This document shows positions 25,687 to 35,353 of a stretch of DNA of 64,000 bases, one piece after another. Below the pieces are notes generated by a model. It searched no databases. It was not told the origin of the DNA and saw only the letters and a list, made by a program, of their open reading frames with translations. This stretch comes from JBAXTZ01 sp041666525. GTDB taxonomy: Bacteria; Bacillota; Negativicutes; JBAXTZ01. The number at the start of each line of letters is the position of its first letter. The stretch's first letter is position 1. The stretch is taken from the NCBI GenBank assembly GCA_041666525.1, contig JBAYGT010000001.1, positions 310,001 to 374,000 of the forward strand. The letters are read 5' to 3'. A program made the translations under genes and the position numbers.

Positions 25687-27267
25687 TTAATAATCCCTGA
25701 TTTCGCTATCAACATCAGCCGCGCGCGCGCCTTCGCTCTCATCTTTTTTCTTGATAATCGTGTCGATTCGCAGTATCGCTACTGCAACTTCGCCGGCGGC
25801 TTTTATTGCGTGACGTTTTACCAAAGTCGGATCAATTATACCTCGTTCTAACATATCCATTGTGCCGCCACTGTCGCAATCGATGCCAATGCTGTCTGAC
25901 TGAGCGCTGCGTTGCGCCGCGACAACTTCTTCAAGCTTTTCCAGATGATTAAAACCGGCATTGTCGACTATTTGCGACAACGGCCGTTCCAGCGCTTTCA
26001 CTACACAATCCAAGCCATAAGCCGACATGCCTTTTAATTCTTCACGCCGGGCTTTTATCTCCGAAGCAATGGCAATTTCCAATGCTCCGCCGCCAGGAAC
26101 ATAGCCACCTCTCACCGCGGCTTGCACGCTGCTGGCGGCATCTTTGGCAATTCGTTCGCGTTCGCCTACTACTTCAGCAGTAGCCGCGCTAACCAAAATC
26201 GTTGCCATCGGTTTACCGCGACCGCCGATAACACGGATGTGCTCAAGCTTTTCATCTTCGTAAATCAACTCGGCCGAACCGAGATATTTTTTTAAGTCAT
26301 CAACGCTTTTGCGCAAACCGGTGCGTTTAATCATCCGCGCGCCACAATGTTCGGCAGTACGTTTCAAATCGCGGCCGGCAACACGTTGGATAACCATAAT
26401 TCCGGCATCGCTCAGAATCTCTTCGGCAGCCTCGTGCACCGCCCGGTCCACCAAAACCGCAGTAACGCCCAGCTCAACAATTTTTTTAACGTTTTCCTTG
26501 AATTCTTCCTGCAAATCCATGAACCGCTTAAACCCGGCTTCAGTGCCTAACGCCTCGTCGCCCAGTTCTTCCGGCTCAAGGCCGTCGTCAATCAGCAACA
26601 ATCTGGCATTTTCCACCCGCTCCGGCATTTCACTGTTCATGCGCTCGCGATCGATTATCACGCCCATGAAAACCTCGTTTTGAGCGCCCGCTTCAGAAAT
26701 AATGATATCCGACAACTTGAAATTGTTCTCGTGCAATTTTTCCTTACCGATTAACCGCGCAGCTTCCAATACCAGCTCGGCGATATCCTCATTCTCACGT
26801 CCGGCAATCATCGCGATATTGCGCAACACTGGCGAACTCAGGTCGTCAATTTTGCGGCTATGACTGTCCAAAATATCCAGGCACATCTTCGTGCCCACTT
26901 TTACACCTTCGATAATCCGCGACACCGGAACGCCGCGCAGTACCTGCCCAACACCTTCACCGATCAACGCCCCAGCCAGTACTGATGCCGTCGTTGTGCC
27001 ATCGCCAATTTCTGCCTGTTGAGCTTTGGCAATATTTATCAGCATCTTCGCCGCCGGATGATTCACGTCCATTTTATCGAGAATAGTCACACCATCGTTG
27101 GTGATGATAACTTCACCAAACCGGTCAACCAGCATCGTATCCAGACCTTTAGGTCCGATAGTGCCTTCGACAGCTCCGGTAATCGCACGCACAGCGTTAG
27201 CATTCGCCAACAGCGCAGCCAGCGACTCATCTATATCATTACCACCGGTCATTTGTTTCAAATTCAT
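25687..27267 (-). CDS. Group III (archaeal/thermosome-type) chaperonin
   Basis: 526-residue chaperonin that resembles thermosome/CCT rather than GroEL. ATP-site motifs: IGPKG (38-41), NDGVTIL, GDGTTTA (88 onward) and VPGGGALEIAIA near the C-terminus. The apical region has the length expected for a built-in lid, so no GroES partner is needed, and none is adjacent. Bacterial group III chaperonins of Carboxydothermus and related Firmicutes are known to lie in the dnaK operon, as here between hrcA and grpE. The start follows GAGGAATT. Whether this genome also has groEL cannot be seen. Confidence 0.92.
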   Translation of the reverse strand: MNLKQMTGGNDIDESLAALLANANAVRAITGAVEGTIGPKGLDTMLVDRFGEVIITNDGVTILDKMDVNHPAAKMLINIAKAQQAEIGDGTTTASVLAGALIGEGVGQVLRGVPVSRIIEGVKVGTKMCLDILDSHSRKIDDLSSPVLRNIAMIAGRENEDIAELVLEAARLIGKEKLHENNFKLSDIIISEAGAQNEVFMGVIIDRERMNSEMPERVENARLLLIDDGLEPEELGDEALGTEAGFKRFMDLQEEFKENVKKIVELGVTAVLVDRAVHEAAEEILSDAGIMVIQRVAGRDLKRTAEHCGARMIKRTGLRKSVDDLKKYLGSAELIYEDEKLEHIRVIGGRGKPMATILVSAATAEVVGERERIAKDAASSVQAAVRGGYVPGGGALEIAIASEIKARREELKGMSAYGLDCVVKALERPLSQIVDNAGFNHLEKLEEVVAAQRSAQSDSIGIDCDSGGTMDMLERGIIDPTLVKRHAIKAAGEVAVAILRIDTIIKKKDESEGARAADVDSEIRDY

Positions 27268-27280
27268 AATTCCTCTTCTC

Positions 27281-28309
27281 TCAAGCGGCGTAGCGTTTAA
27301 TTAACTCCGCCATGTATTTTGCCATGAAATCAATTGTTGAAATTATTTTGCCATAGTGCATCCTGGTCGGACCAAGAACAGCAATCTTACCGGTCGTTTC
27401 ATCATCCAGTCGAAAATCCGCCTGAACGATACTACAATCCCGGATACCACTAAACTTATTTTCATGCCCGATTGTAATTACCGTACCCGCTGAATCTGAC
27501 CGATGGAGAATATCACACATCAGTTTTTGCTCATCAAGCATATTCAACAATGAACGCACCCGCTCAACTTCGCGAAACTCCGGCTGATTAAGCAACTGAG
27601 TAGCTCCGCCCAAAAACAACTGTTCTGACGAACCTTTCTTGTTGGTGTTACGCAAAACATTCAGAAAACTCTCGAACACCGCTGCGTCCGGAAGCAAGCG
27701 CGACTGGAGCGCATTGACTTCTTCAAAAGAAATTTCACTGACCCGTTTTTCGGCAAACGCATCATTTACTACTTTAGCCACCCGGCGTAAATCTTCGACG
27801 ATAATATCTTTACTACTTTCAATGATTTTATTATCGAGAACTCCGTTCTTGCCGACCACAACCATAATCGCACGCCGGGCATCCAACGGTAAAAACTCAA
27901 CATATTTAAAAATATCCTTGGCGTCTTTACGCGCAACCATTAGCGCAACATTATGCGTTGTGTGCGACAAAATCCGTACCGTCTCCTGAAAAACTTCACT
28001 CACTTGACGGGTGCGTTCGTCATACCACTTTTTTATCAGTGCTACTTCTTTGTCGGTAATACCTATTGGTGCCATCAACCAATCAACATAAAACCGATAG
28101 CCTTTGGACGACGGAATACGTCCGGCGGAAGTGTGCGGCTGTTCCAAAAAACCCAGATGCTCCAAATCAGCCATTTCGTTGCGAATGGTCGCCGCACTGA
28201 TATTAATATTCATTTTGCGGGCGATCGTGCGCGAGCCAATCGGCTCTGCCGTCGCAATAAAATCTTCTATGATCGCCTGAAGAATTAGCTTCTTCCGTTC
28301 ATCAAGCAT
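27281..28309 (-). CDS. hrcA: Heat-inducible transcription repressor HrcA
   Basis: 342-residue repressor of class I heat-shock genes. N-terminal winged helix (ERKKLILQAIIEDFI, AATIRNEMADLE), GAF-like middle domain and C-terminal domain with GPTRMHYGKIIS. It binds the CIRCE element at 28328-28354, directly in front of its own gene, so the operon is autoregulated. Start ATG 28309, five bases after GAGG; an in-frame GTG six bases upstream is weaker. Confidence 0.96.
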   Translation of the reverse strand: MLDERKKLILQAIIEDFIATAEPIGSRTIARKMNINISAATIRNEMADLEHLGFLEQPHTSAGRIPSSKGYRFYVDWLMAPIGITDKEVALIKKWYDERTRQVSEVFQETVRILSHTTHNVALMVARKDAKDIFKYVEFLPLDARRAIMVVVGKNGVLDNKIIESSKDIIVEDLRRVAKVVNDAFAEKRVSEISFEEVNALQSRLLPDAAVFESFLNVLRNTNKKGSSEQLFLGGATQLLNQPEFREVERVRSLLNMLDEQKLMCDILHRSDSAGTVITIGHENKFSGIRDCSIVQADFRLDDETTGKIAVLGPTRMHYGKIISTIDFMAKYMAELIKRYAA

Positions 28310-28327
28310 CTGCACCTCGTTTTCTTG

Positions 28328-28354
28328 TTAGCACTCACCTTGTTGGAGTGCTAA
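28328..28354 (-). promoter_or_regulatory. CIRCE operator (HrcA binding site)
   Basis: The exact inverted repeat TTAGCACTC-N9-GAGTGCTAA sits just downstream of the -10 box and 18 bases before the hrcA start. Site of HrcA repression of hrcA, the chaperonin, grpE and dnaK. Confidence 0.97.
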
Positions 28355-28368
28355 CGCTCAAGCAATAT

Positions 28369-28395
28369 ATTATACCCTCGTGTAATAAAAGTCAA
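28369..28395 (-). promoter_or_regulatory. Heat-shock operon promoter
   Basis: TTGACT (28390-28395) and TATAAT (28369-28374), 15 bases apart, upstream of CIRCE. The spacing is slightly short, which would fit a promoter limited in basal strength. Confidence 0.7.
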
Positions 28396-28441
28396 GCAAA
28401 ATTTAGAATAACTGTATCATATATTGGCTATTTTCAGTTCA

Positions 28442-29590
28442 TTATATGAATTCTGCAAAAACCTGATTTCCGAATTTAAATCCGGATTCAGTAAGAAAAA
28501 TATGCTGCCCGTTTTTATTCAACCAGCCGCTTTTGTAACAAATGACCAACGCCTCGGCAAACACCGTTTCAAAATTTTCGGCAAACAGTTCAAAAAAATC
28601 AGCTAAGCAAATCCCAGCTGCGGTTCGCAGACCGAGAAAAGCATATTCTGACATCGCGTCTGTCTTCCTAAGTGTAGTTTGTTCTCTAATCGCCGAAATG
28701 CTTTCTGTGATTGCTTCAATATACTTGTGCACGCTATTAACATTAGTCGAGCGTACCCCGTCGCAAAACATCGCTGCCGATGCACCAAAACCAAGATACG
28801 GTTGGTATTGCCAATACTTCAAATTATGACGGCATTCATAACCAGCCAAAGCATAATTGGATATTTCATAACGCGCGAATTTTCTGCTGGCAAGTTCGTG
28901 TATCGCGGCATCGTACATTTCATCTTCAATTTCTTCCGTAGGCAGTTCAAGCTCGCCGCCCTCCAGCGCCGCGGCAAATTTCGTACCTGTTTCGATTTTT
29001 AAAGTATACAACGAAATATGTTTCGCGCCAAAATCTATTGCTGTTCCTACGCTGTCCAAGAGCCTTTCACTGGTTTGCCCGGGCAGCCCCGATAATAAAT
29101 CTACATTAATATTGTTATAACCGCCAGCACGCAACAACGTTAAAGCGGCTCGCGCATCCTGGCTGCTGTGAATTCGCCCACAGTCGCGCAGCAAATCATC
29201 ATCAAATGACTGCACACCGACACTCACGCGATTAAATCCAGCCATACGCCAAGCTGTAACCTTCGCTTCACTAATAGTTCCCGGATTGGCTTCGAGTGAA
29301 ATTTCGCAATTCGCGCTAAATTGAAAAGTATGTCGGAGCGCCGCAAGTATCCACGTCAAAAACTCCGGCGGCAATAGCGAAGGCGTGCCGCCGCCGAAAA
29401 ATATTGTATCAGCAGCCATGCCACGATATTTTGATGTCGCTATTTCTTCACACACTGCATCCGTGTATCTTGCAAAATAACTGTCGCCATCTTCTATAGA
29501 AGCAAAATCACAATAACCGCATTTCTTTACACAAAACGGAATATGCACATATATCCCCAAGGGCTGAGTCATCATTTTTTCGATCCACAT
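28442..29590 (-). CDS. hemW: Radical SAM heme chaperone HemW
   Basis: 382-residue member of the HemN/HemW family. It has YVHIPFCVKKCGYCDF with C20, C24 and C27, plus FFGGGTPSLL and the SAM-binding VGVQSFDD. The short C-x3-C-x2-C motif without the extra HemN cysteine points to HemW, a heme chaperone, rather than coproporphyrinogen III dehydrogenase. Start ATG 29590 has GAGGTTAAT ahead; the in-frame MTQ start 15-18 bases later lacks a ribosome site. Placed between lepA and hrcA as in other Firmicutes. Confidence 0.92.
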   Translation of the reverse strand: MWIEKMMTQPLGIYVHIPFCVKKCGYCDFASIEDGDSYFARYTDAVCEEIATSKYRGMAADTIFFGGGTPSLLPPEFLTWILAALRHTFQFSANCEISLEANPGTISEAKVTAWRMAGFNRVSVGVQSFDDDLLRDCGRIHSSQDARAALTLLRAGGYNNINVDLLSGLPGQTSERLLDSVGTAIDFGAKHISLYTLKIETGTKFAAALEGGELELPTEEIEDEMYDAAIHELASRKFARYEISNYALAGYECRHNLKYWQYQPYLGFGASAAMFCDGVRSTNVNSVHKYIEAITESISAIREQTTLRKTDAMSEYAFLGLRTAAGICLADFFELFAENFETVFAEALVICYKSGWLNKNGQHIFLTESGFKFGNQVFAEFI

Positions 29591-29802
29591 ATTAACCTCA
29601 AAGCAAATCCGAAATTTTAAAATTGAGACAGTAACGCGAGACTATTATATAAAATTTAGCGGCTATTTGCTCGCAAGCCGCAAAAAACTCTGCCACATGC
29701 AAAGTTTAACTTTATTAACACCGTTTTCGGCTGACAATTATTTCCCCAGGATTCAAATTGCTCAGCGATGCGCGATTTCCAAAAACTAATACTTACTATG
29801 AC

Positions 29803-29843
29803 AAAAATATGACCGCAAACATTCTGTTCACGGTCATATTTTT
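29803..29843 (-). terminator. Terminator after lepA
   Basis: 13-bp perfect stem (29803-29815 with 29831-29843) around a 15-base loop with a TTTTT-ending arm, two bases after the lepA stop. The 255-base gap up to hemW holds nothing else I can identify. Confidence 0.72.
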
Positions 29844-29845
29844 AA

Positions 29846-31645
29846 TTAGTCCATCTTCAATATCGCCATGAATGCTTCTTGCGGAAGTTCGACACTGCCG
29901 ACTTGTTTCATGCGTTTCTTGCCTTCTTTTTGTTTTTCCAGCAATTTGCGTTTACGCGATATATCGCCGCCGTAGCATTTTGCCAAAACGTCTTTGCGCA
30001 GTGCTTTTACTGTCTCACGCGCGATTACTTTGCTGCCGATTGCCGCCTGAATCGGAATCTCGAAGTTTTGCCGCGGTATAATGCCGCGCAATTTTTCGAC
30101 CAACAACCGTCCGCGCACCTGCGCGCGATCACGATGAACAATCGCGGACAATGCATCTACCGGTTCACCGTTTAGCAGCACGTCGAGTTTTGCCAGTTTG
30201 GATTCGCGATAGCCAATCATTTCATAGTCCAGCGACGCATAGCCGCGCGTGACTGTTTTTAGTTTATCGAAATAATCAAAAATTATCTCCGATAATGGCA
30301 ATTCGTAAACAACCATTACCCTGGTCTGATCAAGATATTTTATTTCGCCGAATATGCCACGTTTTTCCTGTGACAACTCCATAACTGCTCCAACATAGTC
30401 ATTGGGAACAATTATCGTCGCCTTTACATACGGTTCCTCGATTCGTTCCAGGTACTGTACGTCCGGCAGATGTGACGGATTGTCGATGTCAAAAGTCTCG
30501 CCATCAGTTTTAAACACCCGATAAATAACGTTTGGCGCAGTTGTAATCAATGAAAGATCATATTCACGCTCCAAGCGCTCCTGTACAACGTCCATATGCA
30601 GCAACCCAAGAAATCCGGCGCGAAAACCAAATCCTAGCGCTACCGAAGTTTCCGCTTCAAACACCAACGCGGCGTCGTTCAACTGCAATTTTTCTAATGC
30701 GTCCCGCAAGTTATCATAATCTTTGGTCTCTACCGGATACAAGCCGCAAAACACCATCGGATTAGCCTTTTTATAACCCGGAAGCGGTTGCGACACGCCT
30801 TTTTCCGCATAGGTAACTGTATCGCCGACGCTGGTATCGCCAACAGTTTTAATACTGGCGGTAAAGAAACCGACATCGCCCGGGCCAAGTTCAGGTACTA
30901 GTGTAGGTGTCGGCCGGAAAACGCCAACTTCATTAACTTCAAACACCTTATCCGTTGCCATCATCCGCACCCGTGTTCCCTGGGCAATTCTGCCATCAAC
31001 TACACGAATATATACCACGACGCCGCGGTAAGAATCGAAATGCGAATCAAATATCAACGCCGTTAACGGTGCATCAATGTCGCCCTGTGGTGGCGGCACC
31101 AGCGCGACGACGCGTTCCAGCAATTCTTCGATTCCCTGTCCGGTTTTGGCGCTGATTAACAGCGCGTCATCCGCCGGAATACCAATAATTTCTTCAATCT
31201 CATGTTTGCAACGTTCAGGATCTGCGCTCGGCAAATCAATTTTGTTGATTACCGGAATAATCTCAAGATTGTTATCTAACGCCAAATACACGTTCGCCAG
31301 TGTCTGCGCTTCAATGCCTTGGGAAGCATCCACCACCAAAATCGCACCCTCACAGGCAGCCAGGCTCCGCGAAACTTCATAAGTAAAATCCACATGGCCA
31401 GGAGTATCGATAAGATGCAATTTGTATTGCTCACCGTTTTTCGCAGTGTAATTTAGTGCCACTGCCTGCAACTTTATCGTAATACCACGTTCTTGCTCTA
31501 ATTCCAATTGGTCAAGCATCTGTCCGTGCGTCATTTCACGCGCTGACAGAGCACCGGTCATTTCTAATATCCGATCAGCGAGCGTTGATTTTCCGTGATC
31601 AATATGGGCAATTATTGAAAAATTTCTTGTTTTCGCTATATTCAT
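29846..31645 (-). CDS. lepA: Elongation factor 4 (LepA)
   Basis: 599-residue translational GTPase. G1 AHIDHGKST, G2 region with RGITIK, G3 DTPGH, G4 NKID, followed by EF-G-like domains and the LepA-only C-terminal domain with the KCYGGDISRKRKLLEKQKEGKKRM-type basic tail. It back-translocates or remodels ribosomes under stress. Single gene with its own promoter and terminator. Start ATG after GGAGAAAAA. Confidence 0.98.
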   Translation of the reverse strand: MNIAKTRNFSIIAHIDHGKSTLADRILEMTGALSAREMTHGQMLDQLELEQERGITIKLQAVALNYTAKNGEQYKLHLIDTPGHVDFTYEVSRSLAACEGAILVVDASQGIEAQTLANVYLALDNNLEIIPVINKIDLPSADPERCKHEIEEIIGIPADDALLISAKTGQGIEELLERVVALVPPPQGDIDAPLTALIFDSHFDSYRGVVVYIRVVDGRIAQGTRVRMMATDKVFEVNEVGVFRPTPTLVPELGPGDVGFFTASIKTVGDTSVGDTVTYAEKGVSQPLPGYKKANPMVFCGLYPVETKDYDNLRDALEKLQLNDAALVFEAETSVALGFGFRAGFLGLLHMDVVQERLEREYDLSLITTAPNVIYRVFKTDGETFDIDNPSHLPDVQYLERIEEPYVKATIIVPNDYVGAVMELSQEKRGIFGEIKYLDQTRVMVVYELPLSEIIFDYFDKLKTVTRGYASLDYEMIGYRESKLAKLDVLLNGEPVDALSAIVHRDRAQVRGRLLVEKLRGIIPRQNFEIPIQAAIGSKVIARETVKALRKDVLAKCYGGDISRKRKLLEKQKEGKKRMKQVGSVELPQEAFMAILKMD

Positions 31646-31677
31646 TTTTTCTCCACTACCAATTTAGTTGGTTCATT

Positions 31678-31686
31678 ATTATAACA
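31678..31686 (-). promoter_or_regulatory. Extended -10 promoter of lepA
   Basis: TGTTATAAT fits TGnTATAAT; no good -35 is seen because the upstream side is the T tract of the TPR-gene terminator. It lies 32 bases before the lepA start. Confidence 0.45.
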
Positions 31687-31696
31687 GTCGTTCCAA

Positions 31697-31733
31697 AAAA
31701 AAGAAAGAAGCGCGCCAGAATCTGCACGCCTCT
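31697..31733 (-). terminator. Terminator after the TPR gene
   Basis: 10-bp stem with two G-U pairs (31724-31733 with 31706-31715), 8-base loop, then CTTTCTTTTTTTT on the minus strand, 18 bases after the TPR stop. Confidence 0.75.
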
Positions 31734-31751
31734 ATTGACTCTTCCTAATTA

Positions 31752-33095
31752 TCAAATATCCAGCACCGTCGTCACCGTCAAATCTTTAATACGTTTTTGT
31801 GCTTTTGCAACTTCCGGACGATTTGGTTCGGCAAGCGTGATAAATTTTTTGTACGCTTCAACGGTCTGGGTAATTATTTTACTGGGATCACCACTACTTT
31901 TGTTGTTCTTAATTAAATATAATTTTTGATACAGCGCCGTAGCCTTGTTATAGTAACCGTCAGCGTAGCTCGGTAAAAGTTTTGTGGTTTGATCAAAACA
32001 ATTTATTGCATTATCGACATCGCCCTTGAGCATATAAATAGTACCGCGATTAAAATACAGATAACCATCGGCTTTTTGCGCAGTAATAACGACATCATAA
32101 TCTTTGGCGGCTTCATCATATTTGGCGCCATAAAAATAACAATTTCCGCGATAAGTATAAGCATTTGTCAGATTACTGTCGATACTAATAGTTTTGCTGT
32201 AATCTATAATCGCCAGATCATACATTTTCAGATTACGATAACAATTGGCACGGTAATAATATTCCTTGGCATCTGGTTTACCCACGGCGATGGCTTCGGT
32301 ATAAGCGGCAATTGCCGCAGTAAAGTTGTTTTTCATATATTCGCAGTTGCCAAGATAATAACCGACGTCGTCAGGAAATGCTCCATTACGGCCTGCAGTA
32401 TTCAAATCGACTATTGCCGCATCATAATTATCAAGATAATAATTGGCAACGCCGCGCCATAATAAGGCATAGCTATCGGTTTTGTCAACGGCAACAATTC
32501 CATTCAACGTCCGCAAGGCGTCATCGTTATTATTCGCTGCCAGATCCCAAAAGGTGTCTAACAACGCATATTGTCGTTTGACGACCAACTGGTTAGCGCT
32601 CAACGCTTTATCAAGTTCAGTTTTTCCGGTTCCGGTCACAGTAATATAGTCGCGATTCAAACGATCACTTTCGGCCAGTGCTTGTTTGATATCATCGAGC
32701 AGTTTTCGATCGGCCGCCATCAACCGATTATCATTCTTCAAAACGTCATAACGATCTGAATTAGTTTCAGCGATAATCGACACGGTAATTGTCGTACCGA
32801 CTATTGATGAAACATCGAGGCTGGTAATTTTGATCGAGCCAAGTGCCAATGCGGCTATATCCTTGTCAGAATACCCGCTGGCAGCCAACCCCAGTTTTAA
32901 ATAGATATTGCGTTTGGCATCCGGTAGCAACGATAAAATCGCAGTTAATTTAGCTTTGTCGACCGATTGATCAAATTTTTCAGCATACCCAATCGAATAG
33001 CCAACATTCGTCCGCAAGCCGTCGTTTGCGTAACAAACTATGCTCGTCATTACAATAATCAGTGCAATCAGCCAACTTAATCTGTATTTATTCAT
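31752..33095 (-). CDS. Secreted TPR-repeat protein
   Basis: 447 residues. A signal peptide (residues 1-23, ending CYA-ND) implies export. The N-terminal 140 residues are of no known family. From about 180 on there are repeated 34-residue TPR units, recognised by patterns such as ALLWRGVANYYLDNYDAAI and YTYRGNCYFYGAKYDEAAK, seven or so in total. TPRs bind other proteins, so it is likely an envelope scaffold. Co-oriented with the PBP1A gene 54 bases upstream, which could mean joint transcription and a cell-wall role. Confidence 0.8.
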   Translation of the reverse strand: MNKYRLSWLIALIIVMTSIVCYANDGLRTNVGYSIGYAEKFDQSVDKAKLTAILSLLPDAKRNIYLKLGLAASGYSDKDIAALALGSIKITSLDVSSIVGTTITVSIIAETNSDRYDVLKNDNRLMAADRKLLDDIKQALAESDRLNRDYITVTGTGKTELDKALSANQLVVKRQYALLDTFWDLAANNNDDALRTLNGIVAVDKTDSYALLWRGVANYYLDNYDAAIVDLNTAGRNGAFPDDVGYYLGNCEYMKNNFTAAIAAYTEAIAVGKPDAKEYYYRANCYRNLKMYDLAIIDYSKTISIDSNLTNAYTYRGNCYFYGAKYDEAAKDYDVVITAQKADGYLYFNRGTIYMLKGDVDNAINCFDQTTKLLPSYADGYYNKATALYQKLYLIKNNKSSGDPSKIITQTVEAYKKFITLAEPNRPEVAKAQKRIKDLTVTTVLDI

Positions 33096-33149
33096 AATCT
33101 CCCGCTTCAGCTTGTTTCAGCTTATAGAACTCAGCTTTCAGCTTTAAAA

Positions 33150-35267
33150 CTATCTCGGTTTGTCAGACTTATTATTGTTGCTGCCAGCTGCTGGCACAGG
33201 AGCAGTTGCTGCCGGGTTGACCACGCCGTCAGTACCGGTCGAAGCACTTGGCAGTCCATTGGCGTTATCATCAGTAGTATTAGCCGTTTTGGTACCATCC
33301 GGGCCATTTATTAAAACTTCATTGGTAACATCCTGCGTTTTTACAGTTGAAGTCAATGGCACGCCGTCTTTTAAGGTCTGACTCGAACCAAAGTTTGCCG
33401 GTGGAGCAATAAAGCTTTCTACTGGTAATTTGGCCGTAGCCTTCAGCATAAATTTTCTCCAAATAACTGCCGGTAAATCGCCACCAGTCACGCCGCGCAT
33501 CGGCGTTGGAACATCGCACCCCATCCATACCGCTGCACACAAATTGGGCGTAAAACCGATAAACCAAGCGTCTTTCCAATCACTGGTTGTTCCGGTTTTT
33601 CCTGCGGCCGGACGGCCAATTTGTGCATTAGCGCCGGTGCCGTAACTGATTACATCTTGCATCATATTGTCTAACACTCTGACCACTTGCGCGTCAGCAA
33701 CTTGTGTTCCTTCCGGACGGTACTGTTCCAGCACTTTTCCGGTCTCATCTTCAATTCTCAAAATTCCAATCGGTTTCATACGCATGCCATCGTTAGCCAG
33801 TGTACCATAGGCCGTTGCCATATCAATAAGCGTTGCGCCCTTAGTCAATCCTCCCAAAGCCATAGATAGATTCATGTCGTTTGCTGCGCCGTCGCGTACC
33901 AAAGTAGTAATGCCCAGTTTTTCCGCATCATCAATTACTTTGTCCGGCCCGACGTTATAACACAACCGTGTGGCTATTACATTCAACGAATTCACCAGCG
34001 CTTGGCGAATAGTTACCACACCATGAAATTGATAGTCGTAATTCCGCGGTTCATAATCGCCAAATTTTGTCGGACGATCTTCAACCTGCATGTTTGGCGA
34101 TATCCCACTTTCCAGCGCTGCTAAATAAACGAACGGTTTAAAAGCCGAACCCGGCTGCCGTTCGGCCATTACCGCACGATTAAAGCTGTCCGTGCCCCGG
34201 CCGCCAACCATTGCACGAATATTGCCGGTCTGCGGATCGATTGCAATCAACGCAGCTTGCGGTTGCATTAAGCCGTTTTCATCTTTAAAATAAGTAGGCA
34301 AAGTACCGCTGACCGCATTTTCAGCAGCAAGCTGCATATCCGAGTCAAGCGTTGTATAAACCTTCATATTTGAACGATACACCCGTTGCGCACCGTATTT
34401 GTCCACTAGTTTCTGCACAACATATTCAATGAAATATGAACCGGTTTTGTTGCGTTTAACATTGTTTTTGTCAAGTTTCAGCGGTTCTTTTCTTGCCGCA
34501 TCGGCTTGTGCTTCAGTAATATATCCAGCTTCAACCATGCGATCCAATACCAACGACTGACGTTTTTTGGCGTTTTCCAAATTAATAAACGGAGAGTATG
34601 CAGTCGGATTATTGGTGACACCGGCGATAATTGCACACTCCGCCAAATCCAGTTGCGCAACTTTTTTGTTGAAATATGTCTCGGCGGCACTCTCCACGCC
34701 ATACGCGCCGGCGCCAAAATAGATTTGGTTCATATACATTTCGAGAATTTCCGATTTGGAATAGCGCCGCTCCATCATCACTGCCAGAAACTGCTCTTCA
34801 ACCTTACGAACCAGGTTTTGATTTTGTGTCAAAAAAGCATTACGCACCAATTGTTGCGTAATCGTACTGCCGCCTTCGACAAACGAACGCGCCTTTAAGT
34901 CCACCCACAACGCGCGCACCATCGAAATCGGATCAATACCGAAATGCTTGTAGAAACGCACATCTTCAGTCGCAACAAAAGCGTTCTGCAAGTCTTTTGG
35001 CACAATGCCTATCGACACCGGTTTACGGTCTTCACCGCCGTCGCAGGTTGCCAACAACGTGCCGTCAGAATAAAACAACTGAGTAGCAGCGTTAGGATTA
35101 AAACCGTTTCTTAATTCCGGAAAGCGATCCAGAATCGGACCGGAAAGAAAAAAACCAGCCACTGCGCTCACAACAATTGCCGCTAACACCAGTAAAGCTA
35201 TCTTGACCACCGAGCCGCTTTTCTTTTCTCCGCCATCATCAACGCCGCGAACACTCTCTTTTCCCAT
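33150..35267 (-). CDS. Class A penicillin-binding protein (PBP1A type)
   Basis: 705-residue bifunctional peptidoglycan synthase. Short cytoplasmic part, one membrane helix (about 22-45), GT51 glycosyltransferase (ATEDVRFYKHFGID with the catalytic Glu, GGSTITQQLVRN, YLNQIYFG-like MNQIYFGAGAYG), then transpeptidase with S-x-x-K (GSAFKP), S-x-N (SLN) and KTG (GKTGTTSDW). The tail is Thr/Ala/Pro-rich and disordered, ending SDKPR. It polymerises and cross-links peptidoglycan outside the membrane. Start ATG after GGAGAAAGTGCT. Confidence 0.95.
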   Translation of the reverse strand: MGKESVRGVDDGGEKKSGSVVKIALLVLAAIVVSAVAGFFLSGPILDRFPELRNGFNPNAATQLFYSDGTLLATCDGGEDRKPVSIGIVPKDLQNAFVATEDVRFYKHFGIDPISMVRALWVDLKARSFVEGGSTITQQLVRNAFLTQNQNLVRKVEEQFLAVMMERRYSKSEILEMYMNQIYFGAGAYGVESAAETYFNKKVAQLDLAECAIIAGVTNNPTAYSPFINLENAKKRQSLVLDRMVEAGYITEAQADAARKEPLKLDKNNVKRNKTGSYFIEYVVQKLVDKYGAQRVYRSNMKVYTTLDSDMQLAAENAVSGTLPTYFKDENGLMQPQAALIAIDPQTGNIRAMVGGRGTDSFNRAVMAERQPGSAFKPFVYLAALESGISPNMQVEDRPTKFGDYEPRNYDYQFHGVVTIRQALVNSLNVIATRLCYNVGPDKVIDDAEKLGITTLVRDGAANDMNLSMALGGLTKGATLIDMATAYGTLANDGMRMKPIGILRIEDETGKVLEQYRPEGTQVADAQVVRVLDNMMQDVISYGTGANAQIGRPAAGKTGTTSDWKDAWFIGFTPNLCAAVWMGCDVPTPMRGVTGGDLPAVIWRKFMLKATAKLPVESFIAPPANFGSSQTLKDGVPLTSTVKTQDVTNEVLINGPDGTKTANTTDDNANGLPSASTGTDGVVNPAATAPVPAAGSNNNKSDKPR

Positions 35268-35353
35268 AGCACTTTCTCCTGCAACTCATAATGTTTATAT
35301 TTTATAGCATAATCACTGTTCTTACCACAAATAATTAGCAAGGTGCGCCAACG

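Noticed and set aside
35268..35353. TATAAA box upstream of the PBP1A gene
   Set aside because: The only -35 candidate (TTGTGG) matches half the consensus at 18-base spacing, so it was not listed as a promoter.
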